Positions 46,707 to 55,268 of a stretch of DNA of 64,000 nucleotides are shown here, one piece after another. Below the pieces are notes generated by a model. It was not told the origin of the DNA. It saw nothing but the letters and a program-made list of their open reading frames with translations, and ran no database searches. The DNA comes from Burkholderiales bacterium. GTDB taxonomy: Bacteria > Pseudomonadota > Gammaproteobacteria > Burkholderiales > JAEUOS01. The position numbers and the translations under genes were made by a program. Within the stretch, counting starts at the first letter, position 1. The number at the start of each line of letters is the position of its first letter. The stretch covers positions 19,959 through 83,958 of the forward strand of contig CANJDH010000006.1 in NCBI GenBank assembly GCA_947473125.1, written 5' to 3'.

Positions 46707-47420
46707 TCAGTCCGGAACGAACACATAGCCGAAGCCCCACACGGTCTGGATGTAGCGCGGCGCGGACGGATCGGGCTCGATCAGCTTGCGCAGGCGCGAA
46801 ATCTGCACGTCGATGGCGCGGTCAAACACGTCGTACTCGCGACCGCGCGCCAGCTCCATGAGCTTGTCGCGCGATAGCGGCTTGCGCGCGTTCTTGACCA
46901 GCACCTTGAGCACCGAAAATTCCCCTGAGGTCAGCGCCATGGCGGCGCCATCCTTGGTCATGCTGCGCGTCGCCAGGTTGAGGGCGTAGGGGCCGAATTG
47001 GACCGTTTCGATTTCCGATGTCGGGGCCGCCGGCGGGCCAGACTCTGCGATGCGGCGCAGCACCGCGTTGATGCGCGCCACCAGCTCACGCGGGTTGAAC
47101 GGTTTGGGCAGGTAGTCATCGGCGCCCATCTCGAGGCCGACGATGCGGTCGACTTCCTCGCCCTTGGCGGTGAGCATCACGATCGGCGTGGTGTTGCCCG
47201 CGGCACGCAGGCGCCGGCAGATGGAGAGGCCATCTTCCTGCGGCATCATCAGGTCGAGCACGATCAGGTCGAACAGTTCGCGATTGATCAGCTTGTCCAT
47301 GAACTGGCCATTGGGCGCGGCCTGCACCGCGAATCCCTGCTCGCCCAGGTAGCGCAGCAGCAGGTCGCGCAGGCGCACGTCATCGTCAACGATCAGGATT
47401 TTGCGCTTTTGCTGGCTCAT
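46707..47420 (-). CDS. ompR: OmpR-type response regulator
   Basis: 237 residues from ATG 47420; the longer ORF is not supported by the family start SQQKRKILIVDDDVRLRDLL. The receiver has the acidic DDD, the phospho-acceptor Asp in DLIVLDLMMPQEDG, Thr in VMLTAKGEE and Lys in YLPKPFNPREL. The winged-helix output domain ends RYIQTVWGFGYVFVPD, nearly the E. coli OmpR sequence. It regulates porins and envelope genes with EnvZ. Divergent from the 2-hydroxyacid dehydrogenase gene. Confidence 0.95.
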   Translation of the reverse strand: MSQQKRKILIVDDDVRLRDLLLRYLGEQGFAVQAAPNGQFMDKLINRELFDLIVLDLMMPQEDGLSICRRLRAAGNTTPIVMLTAKGEEVDRIVGLEMGADDYLPKPFNPRELVARINAVLRRIAESGPPAAPTSEIETVQFGPYALNLATRSMTKDGAAMALTSGEFSVLKVLVKNARKPLSRDKLMELARGREYDVFDRAIDVQISRLRKLIEPDPSAPRYIQTVWGFGYVFVPD

Positions 47421-47563
47421 GCCCGCTCCGGTTTGCTTATTTGTAACAAGTGTAGCGCCATGCCCTGACCAACGCCCGACAACTATGTTGCAGAAGGCCG
47501 CGATTTGAAACAAGGTGTAAATAGGGTAGTCTTGCCGGTTTTTGCGAACCACGGAGCGATGCG

Positions 47564-48526
47564 ATGAAAGTGCTGTTTACCGATCACCGGTTTCCGGACG
47601 TCGAGCTGGAACGAAAGATATTGGCGGACGCGGGGATTGAACTGAAGGTCACGCAATGCAAGAACGAAGACGAGGTGATTCGCGAATCGGAGGGTTGCCA
47701 GGCCCTGCTGATTACCTATGCGCCGGCCAACGACAAGGTTTTTACTGCGCGTCCGCAGATCGGACTGTGCAGCCGGATGGGCGTCGGCTACGACTCGATC
47801 AACACGGCAGACGCGCAAAAGCACGGCGTCTGGGTGGCCAATTCGCCCGATTACGGCTCTTCCGAAGTGGCGCTGCACGCGCTGGCGATGGTGATGTCGC
47901 TATGCCGGCACCTGCCGCAGCACGATGCCAACATCCGCAAAGGTGTATGGGCGACCCATGCGGCCGGACCCGTGCCGCGCATGTCGGGGATGACGCTCGG
48001 CGTGCTCGGTTACGGACGCATCGGCAGCCGCTTTGCGTTTTTCGCGCACTCGATGTTCAAGCGCGTGATCGTCTGCGATCCGTATCGCATCGACGGGGAT
48101 TTCGCGCCCTACGTGGAGCGCGTCTCGCTCGACGAGTTGTTTGCCCAGTCAGATGCGATTTCACTGCATACGCTCCTGAACGACGAGACCCGCGGCATTG
48201 TCAACGCGCGTCTGCTCGATTTGATGAAACCCGGTTCGCGCCTGGTCAATACCTCGCGCGGCGCCGTGGTCGCGATCGACGACCTGATTCCGCGTCTGGC
48301 GAAATTCGACGGTGTCGGCCTCGATGTGCTGCCGATCGAGCCGGTACAGCGAGATTCGGCCCTGCTTAACGCGCCCAATGTGATCCTGTCGCCGCACGCA
48401 GCGTATTTTTCGCTCGAAGCGGAGAAGGAATTGCGCCGCAAGGCGGCCCAGAACATCGTGACCTGGGTGCAGACCGGACGTCCCGACTATGTGGTGACGC
48501 CGGGCACCAAGAGGGCGACGGCGTAA
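47564..48526 (+). CDS. D-isomer-specific 2-hydroxyacid dehydrogenase (C-terminal-binding-protein/phosphoglycerate-dehydrogenase type)
   Basis: 320 residues. NAD binding is by GVLGYGRIGSRFAFFA; the substrate-side Arg is in RLVNTSRGAVV, the catalytic Glu in LPIEPVQ and the His in ILSPHAAYFS. VANSPDYGSSEVALHALAMV belongs to the group related to phosphoglycerate dehydrogenase and CtBP. It would interconvert a 2-keto acid and a D-2-hydroxy acid. It is the first gene of a run with a membrane protein, kinase and enolase-like gene 22 bp or less apart, which suggests a shared acid substrate. Confidence 0.9.
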   Translation: MKVLFTDHRFPDVELERKILADAGIELKVTQCKNEDEVIRESEGCQALLITYAPANDKVFTARPQIGLCSRMGVGYDSINTADAQKHGVWVANSPDYGSSEVALHALAMVMSLCRHLPQHDANIRKGVWATHAAGPVPRMSGMTLGVLGYGRIGSRFAFFAHSMFKRVIVCDPYRIDGDFAPYVERVSLDELFAQSDAISLHTLLNDETRGIVNARLLDLMKPGSRLVNTSRGAVVAIDDLIPRLAKFDGVGLDVLPIEPVQRDSALLNAPNVILSPHAAYFSLEAEKELRRKAAQNIVTWVQTGRPDYVVTPGTKRATA

Positions 48527-48548
48527 GCTTGCAGCGGTTGCCAGTGCC

Positions 48549-49334
48549 ATGATTGTCCTGAAACTAGCAGCAGTGCCCGTTGTAGTCTGGCTTGCCAGCT
48601 GGGCCGGCCGGCGCTGGGGTCATCGCATCTCGGGGCTGATCAGCGGCTTTCCGCTGATCTCGGCGCCGGTGGTGCTGTTCCTGGCGGTAGATGCGCCGCG
48701 AGCGTTCATCGCCGAGACCGCCTGGTTCACGATGATCGTGGCGCCCGCAGTTGGCGCTCATTGCCTCGTTTACGCCTGGCTCACCCGCCTGCCGTTGCCG
48801 CGCCGCATGCACTGGGTGGTCTGCATTCTCGCGGCCTGGTCTGCATGCTTTGCCACGCAGTGGCTGCTCAGCGAATATGTGGTGACCGCCTGGTGGGGCG
48901 CACTGCTGGCAATCGGCGAGATGCTGCTGGCGGCGGCGTGCATGCCCAAACCGCAGCGTACCGTGCAGATGCCGCGCATTCCCGCCACCGAGATCGCAGT
49001 GCGCATGGCTGCGGCGCTGTTGATGGCTGCGCTCATCATTCTCGGCGCACAATCGTTCGGGCCGCGCATCAGCGGCATGCTGCTCGGATTTCCGATTACC
49101 GCGTCGGTGTTGCCGCTGTTCACGTTGTACCTGTATGGTGCCGATGCGACGATCCGCCTGTTGTCGGGCTTTGTCACCGGACTGCTCGGCTTTGTCGCAT
49201 ACTTCTTTGCATTCGCGTTGCTGGTGGTGCCGCTCGGTCCTTTTGCGGCGTTCCTGGCTGGCGCATTGGCGAGCGTGGCACTGGTGAGCCTCGTCCTGGG
49301 ATGGCACTCGTTTCGGAAAGTGGCAGCGGCATGA
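48549..49334 (+). CDS. Integral membrane protein with internal duplication (GlpM-like halves)
   Basis: 261 residues, about eight hydrophobic segments. The N-half contains WGHRISGLISGFPLISAPVV and the C-half FGPRISGMLLGFPITASVLP, clearly the same motif (R-I-S-G-x-x-x-G-F-P) repeated after about 150 residues. This suggests two fused GlpM-like four-helix modules in tandem. Function unknown; location between the hydroxyacid dehydrogenase and the kinase makes a transport role for their substrate possible. It overlaps the next gene by four bases (ATGA). Confidence 0.75.
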   Translation: MIVLKLAAVPVVVWLASWAGRRWGHRISGLISGFPLISAPVVLFLAVDAPRAFIAETAWFTMIVAPAVGAHCLVYAWLTRLPLPRRMHWVVCILAAWSACFATQWLLSEYVVTAWWGALLAIGEMLLAAACMPKPQRTVQMPRIPATEIAVRMAAALLMAALIILGAQSFGPRISGMLLGFPITASVLPLFTLYLYGADATIRLLSGFVTGLLGFVAYFFAFALLVVPLGPFAAFLAGALASVALVSLVLGWHSFRKVAAA

Positions 49335-50335
49335 ACGGTTTGCTAGGCGAACTGGTGCACGCCGGGCTGGTCCGGCGTGAAGAGGGCGTCACTATCGAGC
49401 CGCTTGCCGGCGGAGTGTCTTCGGACATTTCGCTGGTGACGGCGGGTACGCGACGCTTTTGCGTCAAGCGCGCCTTGGCGAAACTCAAGGTGGTGGCCGA
49501 TTGGCGCGCGCCGGTAGAGCGCAATCGCAGCGAGGTGGAGTGGCTCAAGGTCGCCGCCGGCGTGGTGCCCGATGGCGTACCGCAGGTGCTGGCCGACCAC
49601 TCCGCCGACGGCTGGTTCGCAATGACCTACCTGGACCCGCTGAGCCATCCGGTCTGGAAGGCACAGTTGCGCGACGGTGTCATCGACCCGGACTTCGCCG
49701 CGATGGTGGGGCGCGACATCGGGCGTATCCATGCTGCCACTGCCGGCAATCGCGAACTGGCGCTGCGCTTTGCAACCGACCACATTTTTTATCCGATTCG
49801 CCTCGAAGCCTATCTGGTGGCGAGCGCGCAGAAGCACCCCGGTCACGCGCAACACTTGCAGGCCCTGGTGGCGACGACCCAAGCCAACAAGCGTGCGCTG
49901 GTCCATGGCGACATCAGCCCGAAGAACATCCTGTGCCGTCAAGGGGACGGGCAAGAAGGTCCGGTGTTCCTTGATGCCGAGTGCGCCTGGTACGGCGACC
50001 CCGCATTTGACTTCGCCTTCGTGCTCAACCATCTGTTGCTCAAATGTCTGTGGCGGCCCCAGCACGCTTCACGCTACCTCGAATGCTTTGACGCTCTGTA
50101 CGACGACTACATGAACCGGGTGACGTGGGAAACCACCTACGGCATCGACGGCCGCACGGCGCGCCTGCTGATCGGCCTGTTGCTGGCGCGCGTTGACGGC
50201 AAGTCTCCGGTTGAATACATCATCGATCCAGCCCAACAGCAACTGGTCAGGGATTTCACTCTGCCGCGTCTGACGAAGCCGCCGCATTTTCTCGCCGAGG
50301 TGCGCGACGACTGGGCCGCGCTGATGGGGGTTTAA
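49331..50335 (+). CDS. Aminoglycoside phosphotransferase (APH)-fold kinase
   Basis: 334 residues from ATG 49331, translationally coupled to the membrane protein. The kinase core has LVHGDISPKNIL, the APH/choline-kinase catalytic loop with Asp and Asn, and FLDAECAWYGDPAFDFA, the Mg-binding D-x-E. The N-lobe Lys is probably in RRFCVKRALAKLKV, and the Gly-rich loop is IEPLAGGVSSDI. APH-fold enzymes phosphorylate hydroxyl groups on many small molecules. The enolase-like gene starts 13 bp later, so the phosphorylated product may be its substrate. Confidence 0.88.
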   Translation: MNGLLGELVHAGLVRREEGVTIEPLAGGVSSDISLVTAGTRRFCVKRALAKLKVVADWRAPVERNRSEVEWLKVAAGVVPDGVPQVLADHSADGWFAMTYLDPLSHPVWKAQLRDGVIDPDFAAMVGRDIGRIHAATAGNRELALRFATDHIFYPIRLEAYLVASAQKHPGHAQHLQALVATTQANKRALVHGDISPKNILCRQGDGQEGPVFLDAECAWYGDPAFDFAFVLNHLLLKCLWRPQHASRYLECFDALYDDYMNRVTWETTYGIDGRTARLLIGLLLARVDGKSPVEYIIDPAQQQLVRDFTLPRLTKPPHFLAEVRDDWAALMGV

Positions 50336-50348
50336 TGAGGAGCATGGG

Positions 50349-51638
50349 ATGACCGATGCAGCAATCACCCGCGTGCATGCGCGCCGGGTCTGGGATTCAC
50401 GCGGACGCCCGACGGTCGAGGCAGAGGTGACCCTGGCCGACGGCAGCGTCGGTCGCGGTATCGCGCCGGCGGGGGCTTCGCGCGGTTCGCGCGAAGCGAT
50501 CGACCTGCGCGACGGCGGCGCTCGCCTCGGGGGGCTCGACGTGCGACAGGCGGTGGCCAACGTCAACGGGGAGATCGCGCGCGCGCTGGCGGGGCGCAAT
50601 GCGCATGACCAGGCTGCGATCGATGCCTGCCTGATCGCCCTCGACGGCACGCCGAACAAGGCGCGCCTGGGCGGGAATGCCACCATCGCGGCGAGCCTTG
50701 CGGTGCTTCATTCTTCAGCGGCATCGGCCGAAGAGCCGCTCTGGAAGCGGGTTTCGGAAGGTGGGGCGGTTTCGATGCCGCTGCCCGAGATCCAGATTTT
50801 CGGCGGCGGTGCGCACGCCGGGCGCCGCGTCGATATCCAGGATTTCATGGTGATGGCGCTTGGGGCGACGAGCTTCGCCGAGGCGCTCGAAATGACGGCC
50901 GAGGTGTACCTGGCCGCAGGCAGCCTGATGAAGGCTGCCGGCAAGCTTGCCGGCGTTGCCGACGAAGGCGGATGGTGGCCGGTGTTCGACGCCAACGAAG
51001 AAGCACTGACAATGCTCACGCGCGCCATCGAGCACGCCGGATTCGGGCATGACGCGATGGCGATTTCACTGGATATTGCCGCATCCGAATTCGGTACCGT
51101 GGCGCATGGAGCGGGGCGCTATGTGCTGGGCCTCGACAAGCGCCAGCTCGATACGTCTGGGATGATCGACATGCTCGGCAGCTGGCTCGACGCTTATCCG
51201 ATCGTCTCGATTGAAGACCCGCTGGCGGAAGACGATGAAGCCGGGCTGGTGGAATTCACGCGTCGCTACGGTGCCCGCTGCCAGATCATCGGTGACGACT
51301 ATCTGGTGACCAATGCGGCACGCATCGAACATGCAGCAAGAATCGGCGCGGTGAACAGCGCCCTGATCAAGCTCAACCAGGCCGGAACCGTGACCGAGAC
51401 CAAAGCGGCGCTCGATGCCGCAAAACGCTCCGGCTTGAGTGCTCTGGTGTCAGCGCGCTCGGGTGAAACCGAAGACGTCTCAATCACCCATCTGGCAATC
51501 GGCTGGAACGCCGGCCAGCTCAAGGTCGGCTCTTTTGCCCGCTCCGAGCGCATGGCAAAATGGAATGAGGCGCTGCGCATTGAAGAAACCGGTCTGGCGC
51601 CATTTGTAGGCAAGAGCGCGCTGCCCCGGAAAAACTGA
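50349..51638 (+). CDS. Enolase paralogue with altered active site
   Basis: 429 residues, full enolase length. Retained features: RVWDSRGRPTVEAEV at the N-terminus, GGGAHAGRRVDIQDFMV, VADEGGWWP with the catalytic Glu, ALIKLNQAGTVTET with the catalytic Lys, and SFARSERMAKWNE with the substrate-binding Lys-region. Changes: the SGAS-TG flap reads AGASRGSREA, and the active-site His of VSHRSGETED is Ala (VSARSGETED). True enolase normally sits beside pyrG, so this is a second copy with another substrate. It is last in the dehydrogenase-membrane protein-kinase run. Confidence 0.88.
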   Translation: MTDAAITRVHARRVWDSRGRPTVEAEVTLADGSVGRGIAPAGASRGSREAIDLRDGGARLGGLDVRQAVANVNGEIARALAGRNAHDQAAIDACLIALDGTPNKARLGGNATIAASLAVLHSSAASAEEPLWKRVSEGGAVSMPLPEIQIFGGGAHAGRRVDIQDFMVMALGATSFAEALEMTAEVYLAAGSLMKAAGKLAGVADEGGWWPVFDANEEALTMLTRAIEHAGFGHDAMAISLDIAASEFGTVAHGAGRYVLGLDKRQLDTSGMIDMLGSWLDAYPIVSIEDPLAEDDEAGLVEFTRRYGARCQIIGDDYLVTNAARIEHAARIGAVNSALIKLNQAGTVTETKAALDAAKRSGLSALVSARSGETEDVSITHLAIGWNAGQLKVGSFARSERMAKWNEALRIEETGLAPFVGKSALPRKN

Positions 51639-51681
51639 AATGCTGCGCTGCAGCTTGTTCACCTTCTGCATTGCAGCGAAA

Positions 51682-51697
51682 ATGGTAGCGGTATCAT
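51682..51697 (+). promoter_or_regulatory. Candidate LacI-type operator before the ABC transporter operon
   Basis: ATGGTAGCGGTATCAT matches 13 of 16 bases of the perfect palindrome ATGTTAGCGCTAACAT found next to the lacI gene at 57.3 kb. It lies 85 bp upstream of the ATP-binding-protein gene and immediately before a -10-like TATAAC (51701-51706). Role is inferred from the shared sequence. Confidence 0.5.
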
Positions 51698-51766
51698 CTG
51701 TATAACAACAAATGGCGACAGCCTGAATGCAACTCGGGTTCGTAGCGTCATTTTTCAGGAGCATGA

Positions 51767-52831
51767 ATGGCATCAGTCACCATCGGCCAGGTGCAGAAGT
51801 ACTTTGGCCAGACCCATATCATCAAGGGCGTCTCGATCGACATCGATGACGGGGAATTTTGCGTGCTGGTCGGGCCTTCGGGTTGCGGCAAGTCGACCCT
51901 GTTGCGCATGATCGCCGGGTTGGAGGAAATTTCCGGCGGCCAGATCAGCATCGGCGCAAAAGTGGTGAACGACATGCCGCCGAAAGAGCGTGACATCGCA
52001 ATGGTGTTCCAGAACTACGCCTTGTACCCGCACATGACGGTGCGCGACAACATGGCATTCTCGCTGATGCTGGCCAAGAAGGACAAGGCGACCATCGAGG
52101 CCGGCGTCGGCAAGGCAGCCGACATCCTCGGGTTGCGGCCGCTGCTCGACCGTTATCCGCGCCAGCTCTCGGGCGGCCAGCGCCAGCGCGTAGCGATGGG
52201 GCGAGCGATCGTGCGCGATCCCCAGGTGTTCCTGTTTGACGAGCCCTTGTCGAACCTGGACGCCAAGCTGCGCGTCGCGATGCGTACCGAGATCAAGGAA
52301 TTGCACCAGCGGCTCAAGACCACTTCGATCTACGTGACGCACGACCAGATCGAAGCCATGACCATGGCCGACAAGATCGTGGTGATGCGCGACGGCATCG
52401 TCGAGCAGACCGGCACGCCCTTGCAGCTCTACGACCATCCGGCCAACCAGTTTGTGGCCGGTTTCATCGGCTCACCATCGATGAACTTCTTGCCCGGTAC
52501 CGTCAAAGGCAGCCAGGTCGAACTCGAGGGTGGCGCGATGCTGCCGATGCCGACCAACGCGAGGGCAGTCGAGGGCCAGAAGGTCGTGTACGGCACGCGG
52601 CCCGAGCACATCGACATGGCAACCGACAGCGACGGAGTCGCCACCGAAGTCGTGGTGGTGGAGCCGACCGGCGCTGATACCCAGGTATTTACCAAGATCG
52701 CCGGCGTCGAAGTAACCAGCGTGTTTCGTGAACGCCACGATTTCAAGCCGGGCGCGATGATCCGCCTGAAGCCCGACCCGACCCGCGCCCATTTGTTTGA
52801 TGCAGCCAGTGGAGTGCGCCTGGTTGCTTAA
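51767..52831 (+). CDS. ABC transporter ATP-binding protein (UgpC/MalK type)
   Basis: 354 residues. Walker A GPSGCGKSTLLRM, Q-loop VFQNYALYPHMTV, signature LSGGQRQRVAMGRA and Walker B VFLFDEPLSNLDAKLR are intact, and the C-terminal MalK-like regulatory domain (VYGTRPEHIDMA...) is present. It powers CUT1-type import of sugars, polyols or glycerol-phosphate compounds. It is the first of four transporter genes and has a possible LacI operator in front. Confidence 0.95.
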   Translation: MASVTIGQVQKYFGQTHIIKGVSIDIDDGEFCVLVGPSGCGKSTLLRMIAGLEEISGGQISIGAKVVNDMPPKERDIAMVFQNYALYPHMTVRDNMAFSLMLAKKDKATIEAGVGKAADILGLRPLLDRYPRQLSGGQRQRVAMGRAIVRDPQVFLFDEPLSNLDAKLRVAMRTEIKELHQRLKTTSIYVTHDQIEAMTMADKIVVMRDGIVEQTGTPLQLYDHPANQFVAGFIGSPSMNFLPGTVKGSQVELEGGAMLPMPTNARAVEGQKVVYGTRPEHIDMATDSDGVATEVVVVEPTGADTQVFTKIAGVEVTSVFRERHDFKPGAMIRLKPDPTRAHLFDAASGVRLVA

Positions 52832-52881
52832 GTGTTCGTGAGCACGATTGCATTTCCAATTTCAACAAGGAGAACATAGAC

Positions 52882-54201
52882 ATGCCACATTTCACCCGAC
52901 GTAAATTCCTCCAGTCGACGTCCGTTGCCGCGGGCGCTTCCGCAGCCGGCCCGATGATCTGGGTCAAGGACGCGCACGCGCAATGGAACAATACGGTCGA
53001 GAAGGGCGCCAAATTGCGTGTGCTGCGCTGGAAGCGCTTCGTCCAGGGAGACGAGGACACCTATTTGGCGAATGTCAAAAAATTCACCGCCAAGACCGGA
53101 ATCGAAGTGCGCGTCGACCATGAAAGCTGGGAAGATGTTCGGCCGAAGGCCGCGGTCGCCGCCAACGTGGGCAGCGGCCCGGATATCATCCTGTCGACCA
53201 ATGACGACGCCAATCTGTATCCGGAGAAGCTGGTCGACTGTACCGATCTGGCGAACTATCTTGGCAAGAAATACGGGGGCTGGTACCCGGTCTGCGAACA
53301 GTACTTGAAGCCCGACGGCAAGAAGTGGATCGGCATTCCCTTCGGTGCCGCTGGCAACGCCCTGGTGTACCGTGAGAGCCATATGAAGGCGGCGGGTTTC
53401 GATAAATTTCCCGGCGACACTGCGGGCTTTCTGAAATTGAGCCAGGCGCTCAAGGCCAAGGGTACGCCGCCCGGCTTCGCGCTTGGCCACGCCACCGGCG
53501 ACCAATCTTGGGCCTTCTGGCTGGTATGGGCGTTCGGCGGCAAGATGGTCGACAACAATAACAAGGTAGTCATCGATAGTCCCGAAACCATCAAGGCGCT
53601 CGAATATGGCAAGGAGCTGTATGCCTCGTTCGTGCCCGGCACCCTGTCCTGGCTGGATCCGAACAACAACAAGGCATTCCTCGACGGCCAGATCAGCCTG
53701 ACGGCCAACGGCATTTCGATCTATTACGCGGCCAAGAACTCCACCGACCCGAAGATCAAGGAACTGGCGGCTGACATCCAGCACGCCAACATGCCGATCG
53801 GACCGGCGGGCGTGCCGACCGAAATGAACCTGTTCTTCAACCAGATGATCTTCAAGTACAGCAAATACCCGAAAGCGGCCAAGGAATTCATTCGCTTCAT
53901 GATGGAAGAGGAACAGTACGGGCCCTGGATGCAGTCGGCGATTGGCTACGTATGTCATCCGCTGGTGGCGTATGAAAAGAATCCGATCTGGACCGTCGAT
54001 CCCAAGCACACGCCGTATCGCAATGCGACCAAGGTGATGCGTCCAATCGGTTATGCGGGGAAGATGGGCTATGCGTCTGCAGGGGCGACTGCCGATTTCA
54101 TCATGCTCGACATGGTGGCCGAGGCGGTGTCAGGTCAGAAGTCGCCCAAGGAGGCTGCCGAGCGCGCGCAAAAGCGCGCAGAGCGCTACTACAAGGTCTG
54201 A
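52882..54201 (+). CDS. Extracellular solute-binding protein of the ABC importer (first copy)
   Basis: 439 residues with a twin-arginine-type signal (TRRKFLQSTSVAAGASAAG). The mature domain starts KGAKLRVLRWKRFVQGDED and contains the bacterial type 1 sugar-binding features GIPFGAAGNALVYRES and NKAFLDGQISLTANG. It delivers the substrate to the permeases encoded after it. It is strongly similar to the second binding protein at 61.4 kb (long identical blocks such as WEDVRPKAAVAANVG). A GC-rich hairpin region separates it from the permease genes. Confidence 0.93.
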   Translation: MPHFTRRKFLQSTSVAAGASAAGPMIWVKDAHAQWNNTVEKGAKLRVLRWKRFVQGDEDTYLANVKKFTAKTGIEVRVDHESWEDVRPKAAVAANVGSGPDIILSTNDDANLYPEKLVDCTDLANYLGKKYGGWYPVCEQYLKPDGKKWIGIPFGAAGNALVYRESHMKAAGFDKFPGDTAGFLKLSQALKAKGTPPGFALGHATGDQSWAFWLVWAFGGKMVDNNNKVVIDSPETIKALEYGKELYASFVPGTLSWLDPNNNKAFLDGQISLTANGISIYYAAKNSTDPKIKELAADIQHANMPIGPAGVPTEMNLFFNQMIFKYSKYPKAAKEFIRFMMEEEQYGPWMQSAIGYVCHPLVAYEKNPIWTVDPKHTPYRNATKVMRPIGYAGKMGYASAGATADFIMLDMVAEAVSGQKSPKEAAERAQKRAERYYKV

Positions 54202-54209
54202 CTGGGCGG

Positions 54210-54282
54210 GGTAAGCCCGGCGCCGTCGGGCTGCCCCCGTGCCGGTCGCGTTTGGTCGTTTGCCGTGCTGGCGACGGCCAGC
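54210..54282 (+). other. Two consecutive GC-rich hairpins between binding-protein and permease genes
   Basis: GGGG-AGCCCG pairs with CGGGCT-CCCC (54210-54239), and GCTGGC pairs with GCCAGC around GACG (54267-54282). There is no U run, so these are not terminators. Such stems commonly protect the upstream binding-protein mRNA and raise its level relative to the membrane subunits. Confidence 0.45.
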
Positions 54283-54343
54283 GCGCCCGAGTCGTGTATT
54301 CCGTGTTGTGCTTTGCTTGTCTGTTCGCATTTAGGAGAACGCG

Positions 54344-55267
54344 TTGTCCCAAGGTTCGGGCCTGTCACTGTTAGGCCGTCTCAACAACAGCGCCAACGCG
54401 CTGGGCTTTATTTTCATGCTGCCGGCGGCGGCAATCCTGCTTGTGTTCCTGACCTATCCGCTCGGTCTGGGCATGTGGTTGGGATTGACCGATACCAAGA
54501 TCGGTCGCGACGGCGTGTTCGTCGGACTTGAGAATTACAAGTCCCTGGCGGAAGACAGCGTGTTCTGGCTGTCGGTGTTCAATACCGTGTTCTACACGGC
54601 GGTCGCCAGTTTCTTCAAGTTTTTTCTCGGGCTGTGGCTGGCGCTGCTGCTCAACGAGAACATCAAGTTCAAATCGTTCATGCGCGCCATCCTGCTGTTG
54701 CCGTGGATCGTGCCAACGACGCTCTCGGCGATCGCGTTCTGGTGGATCTACGACAGCCAGTTTTCGATCATCTCCTGGGTTCTGGTCAAGGCGGGGCTGA
54801 TCGACAAATACATCAATTTTCTCGGTGACGGCTGGAATGCCCGGTTCTCGGTGATCGCGGCCAACATCTGGCGCGGCATCCCGTTCGTGGCCATTTCGCT
54901 GCTGGCCGGCCTGCAGACGATTTCGCCGTCCCTGTATGAAGCGGCGACCATCGACGGTGCTTCGCCGTGGCAGCGTTTCCGCCACATCACCTACCCCTTG
55001 CTCACGCCGATCATTGCCATCGTGATGACGTTTTCGGTGCTGTTCACTTTTACCGATTTCCAGCTGATCTACGTGATCACCCGCGGCGGGCCGGTCAATG
55101 CAACGCATCTGATGGCGACGCTGTCGTTTCAACGTGCGATTCCCGGCGGGCAACTGGCCGAAGGGGCGGCGATCGCCATGGCCATGGTGCCGTTCCTGAT
55201 CGGCGCGATCCTGATCAGCTTTTTCGGCCTGCAGCGTCGCGCCTGGCAACAAGGAACCAAGGATTGA
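54344..55267 (+). CDS. ABC transporter permease (CUT1 family, first)
   Basis: 307 residues; TTG 54344 after AGGAGAACGCG. Six hydrophobic segments are seen, and the EAA loop reads YEAATIDGASPWQRFRHITYPLLTP, where the ATPase docks. Start LNNSANALGFIFMLPAAAILLVFLTYPLGLG is typical of UgpA/MalF-like proteins. It partners with the permease encoded two bases later. Confidence 0.94.
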   Translation: MSQGSGLSLLGRLNNSANALGFIFMLPAAAILLVFLTYPLGLGMWLGLTDTKIGRDGVFVGLENYKSLAEDSVFWLSVFNTVFYTAVASFFKFFLGLWLALLLNENIKFKSFMRAILLLPWIVPTTLSAIAFWWIYDSQFSIISWVLVKAGLIDKYINFLGDGWNARFSVIAANIWRGIPFVAISLLAGLQTISPSLYEAATIDGASPWQRFRHITYPLLTPIIAIVMTFSVLFTFTDFQLIYVITRGGPVNATHLMATLSFQRAIPGGQLAEGAAIAMAMVPFLIGAILISFFGLQRRAWQQGTKD

Positions 55268-55268
55268 C

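Noticed and set aside
48761-50335. Long form of the APH kinase ORF starting inside the membrane-protein gene
   Set aside because: The first 190 residues are out-of-frame shadow sequence; ATG 49331 overlaps the previous stop in the usual ATGA way.
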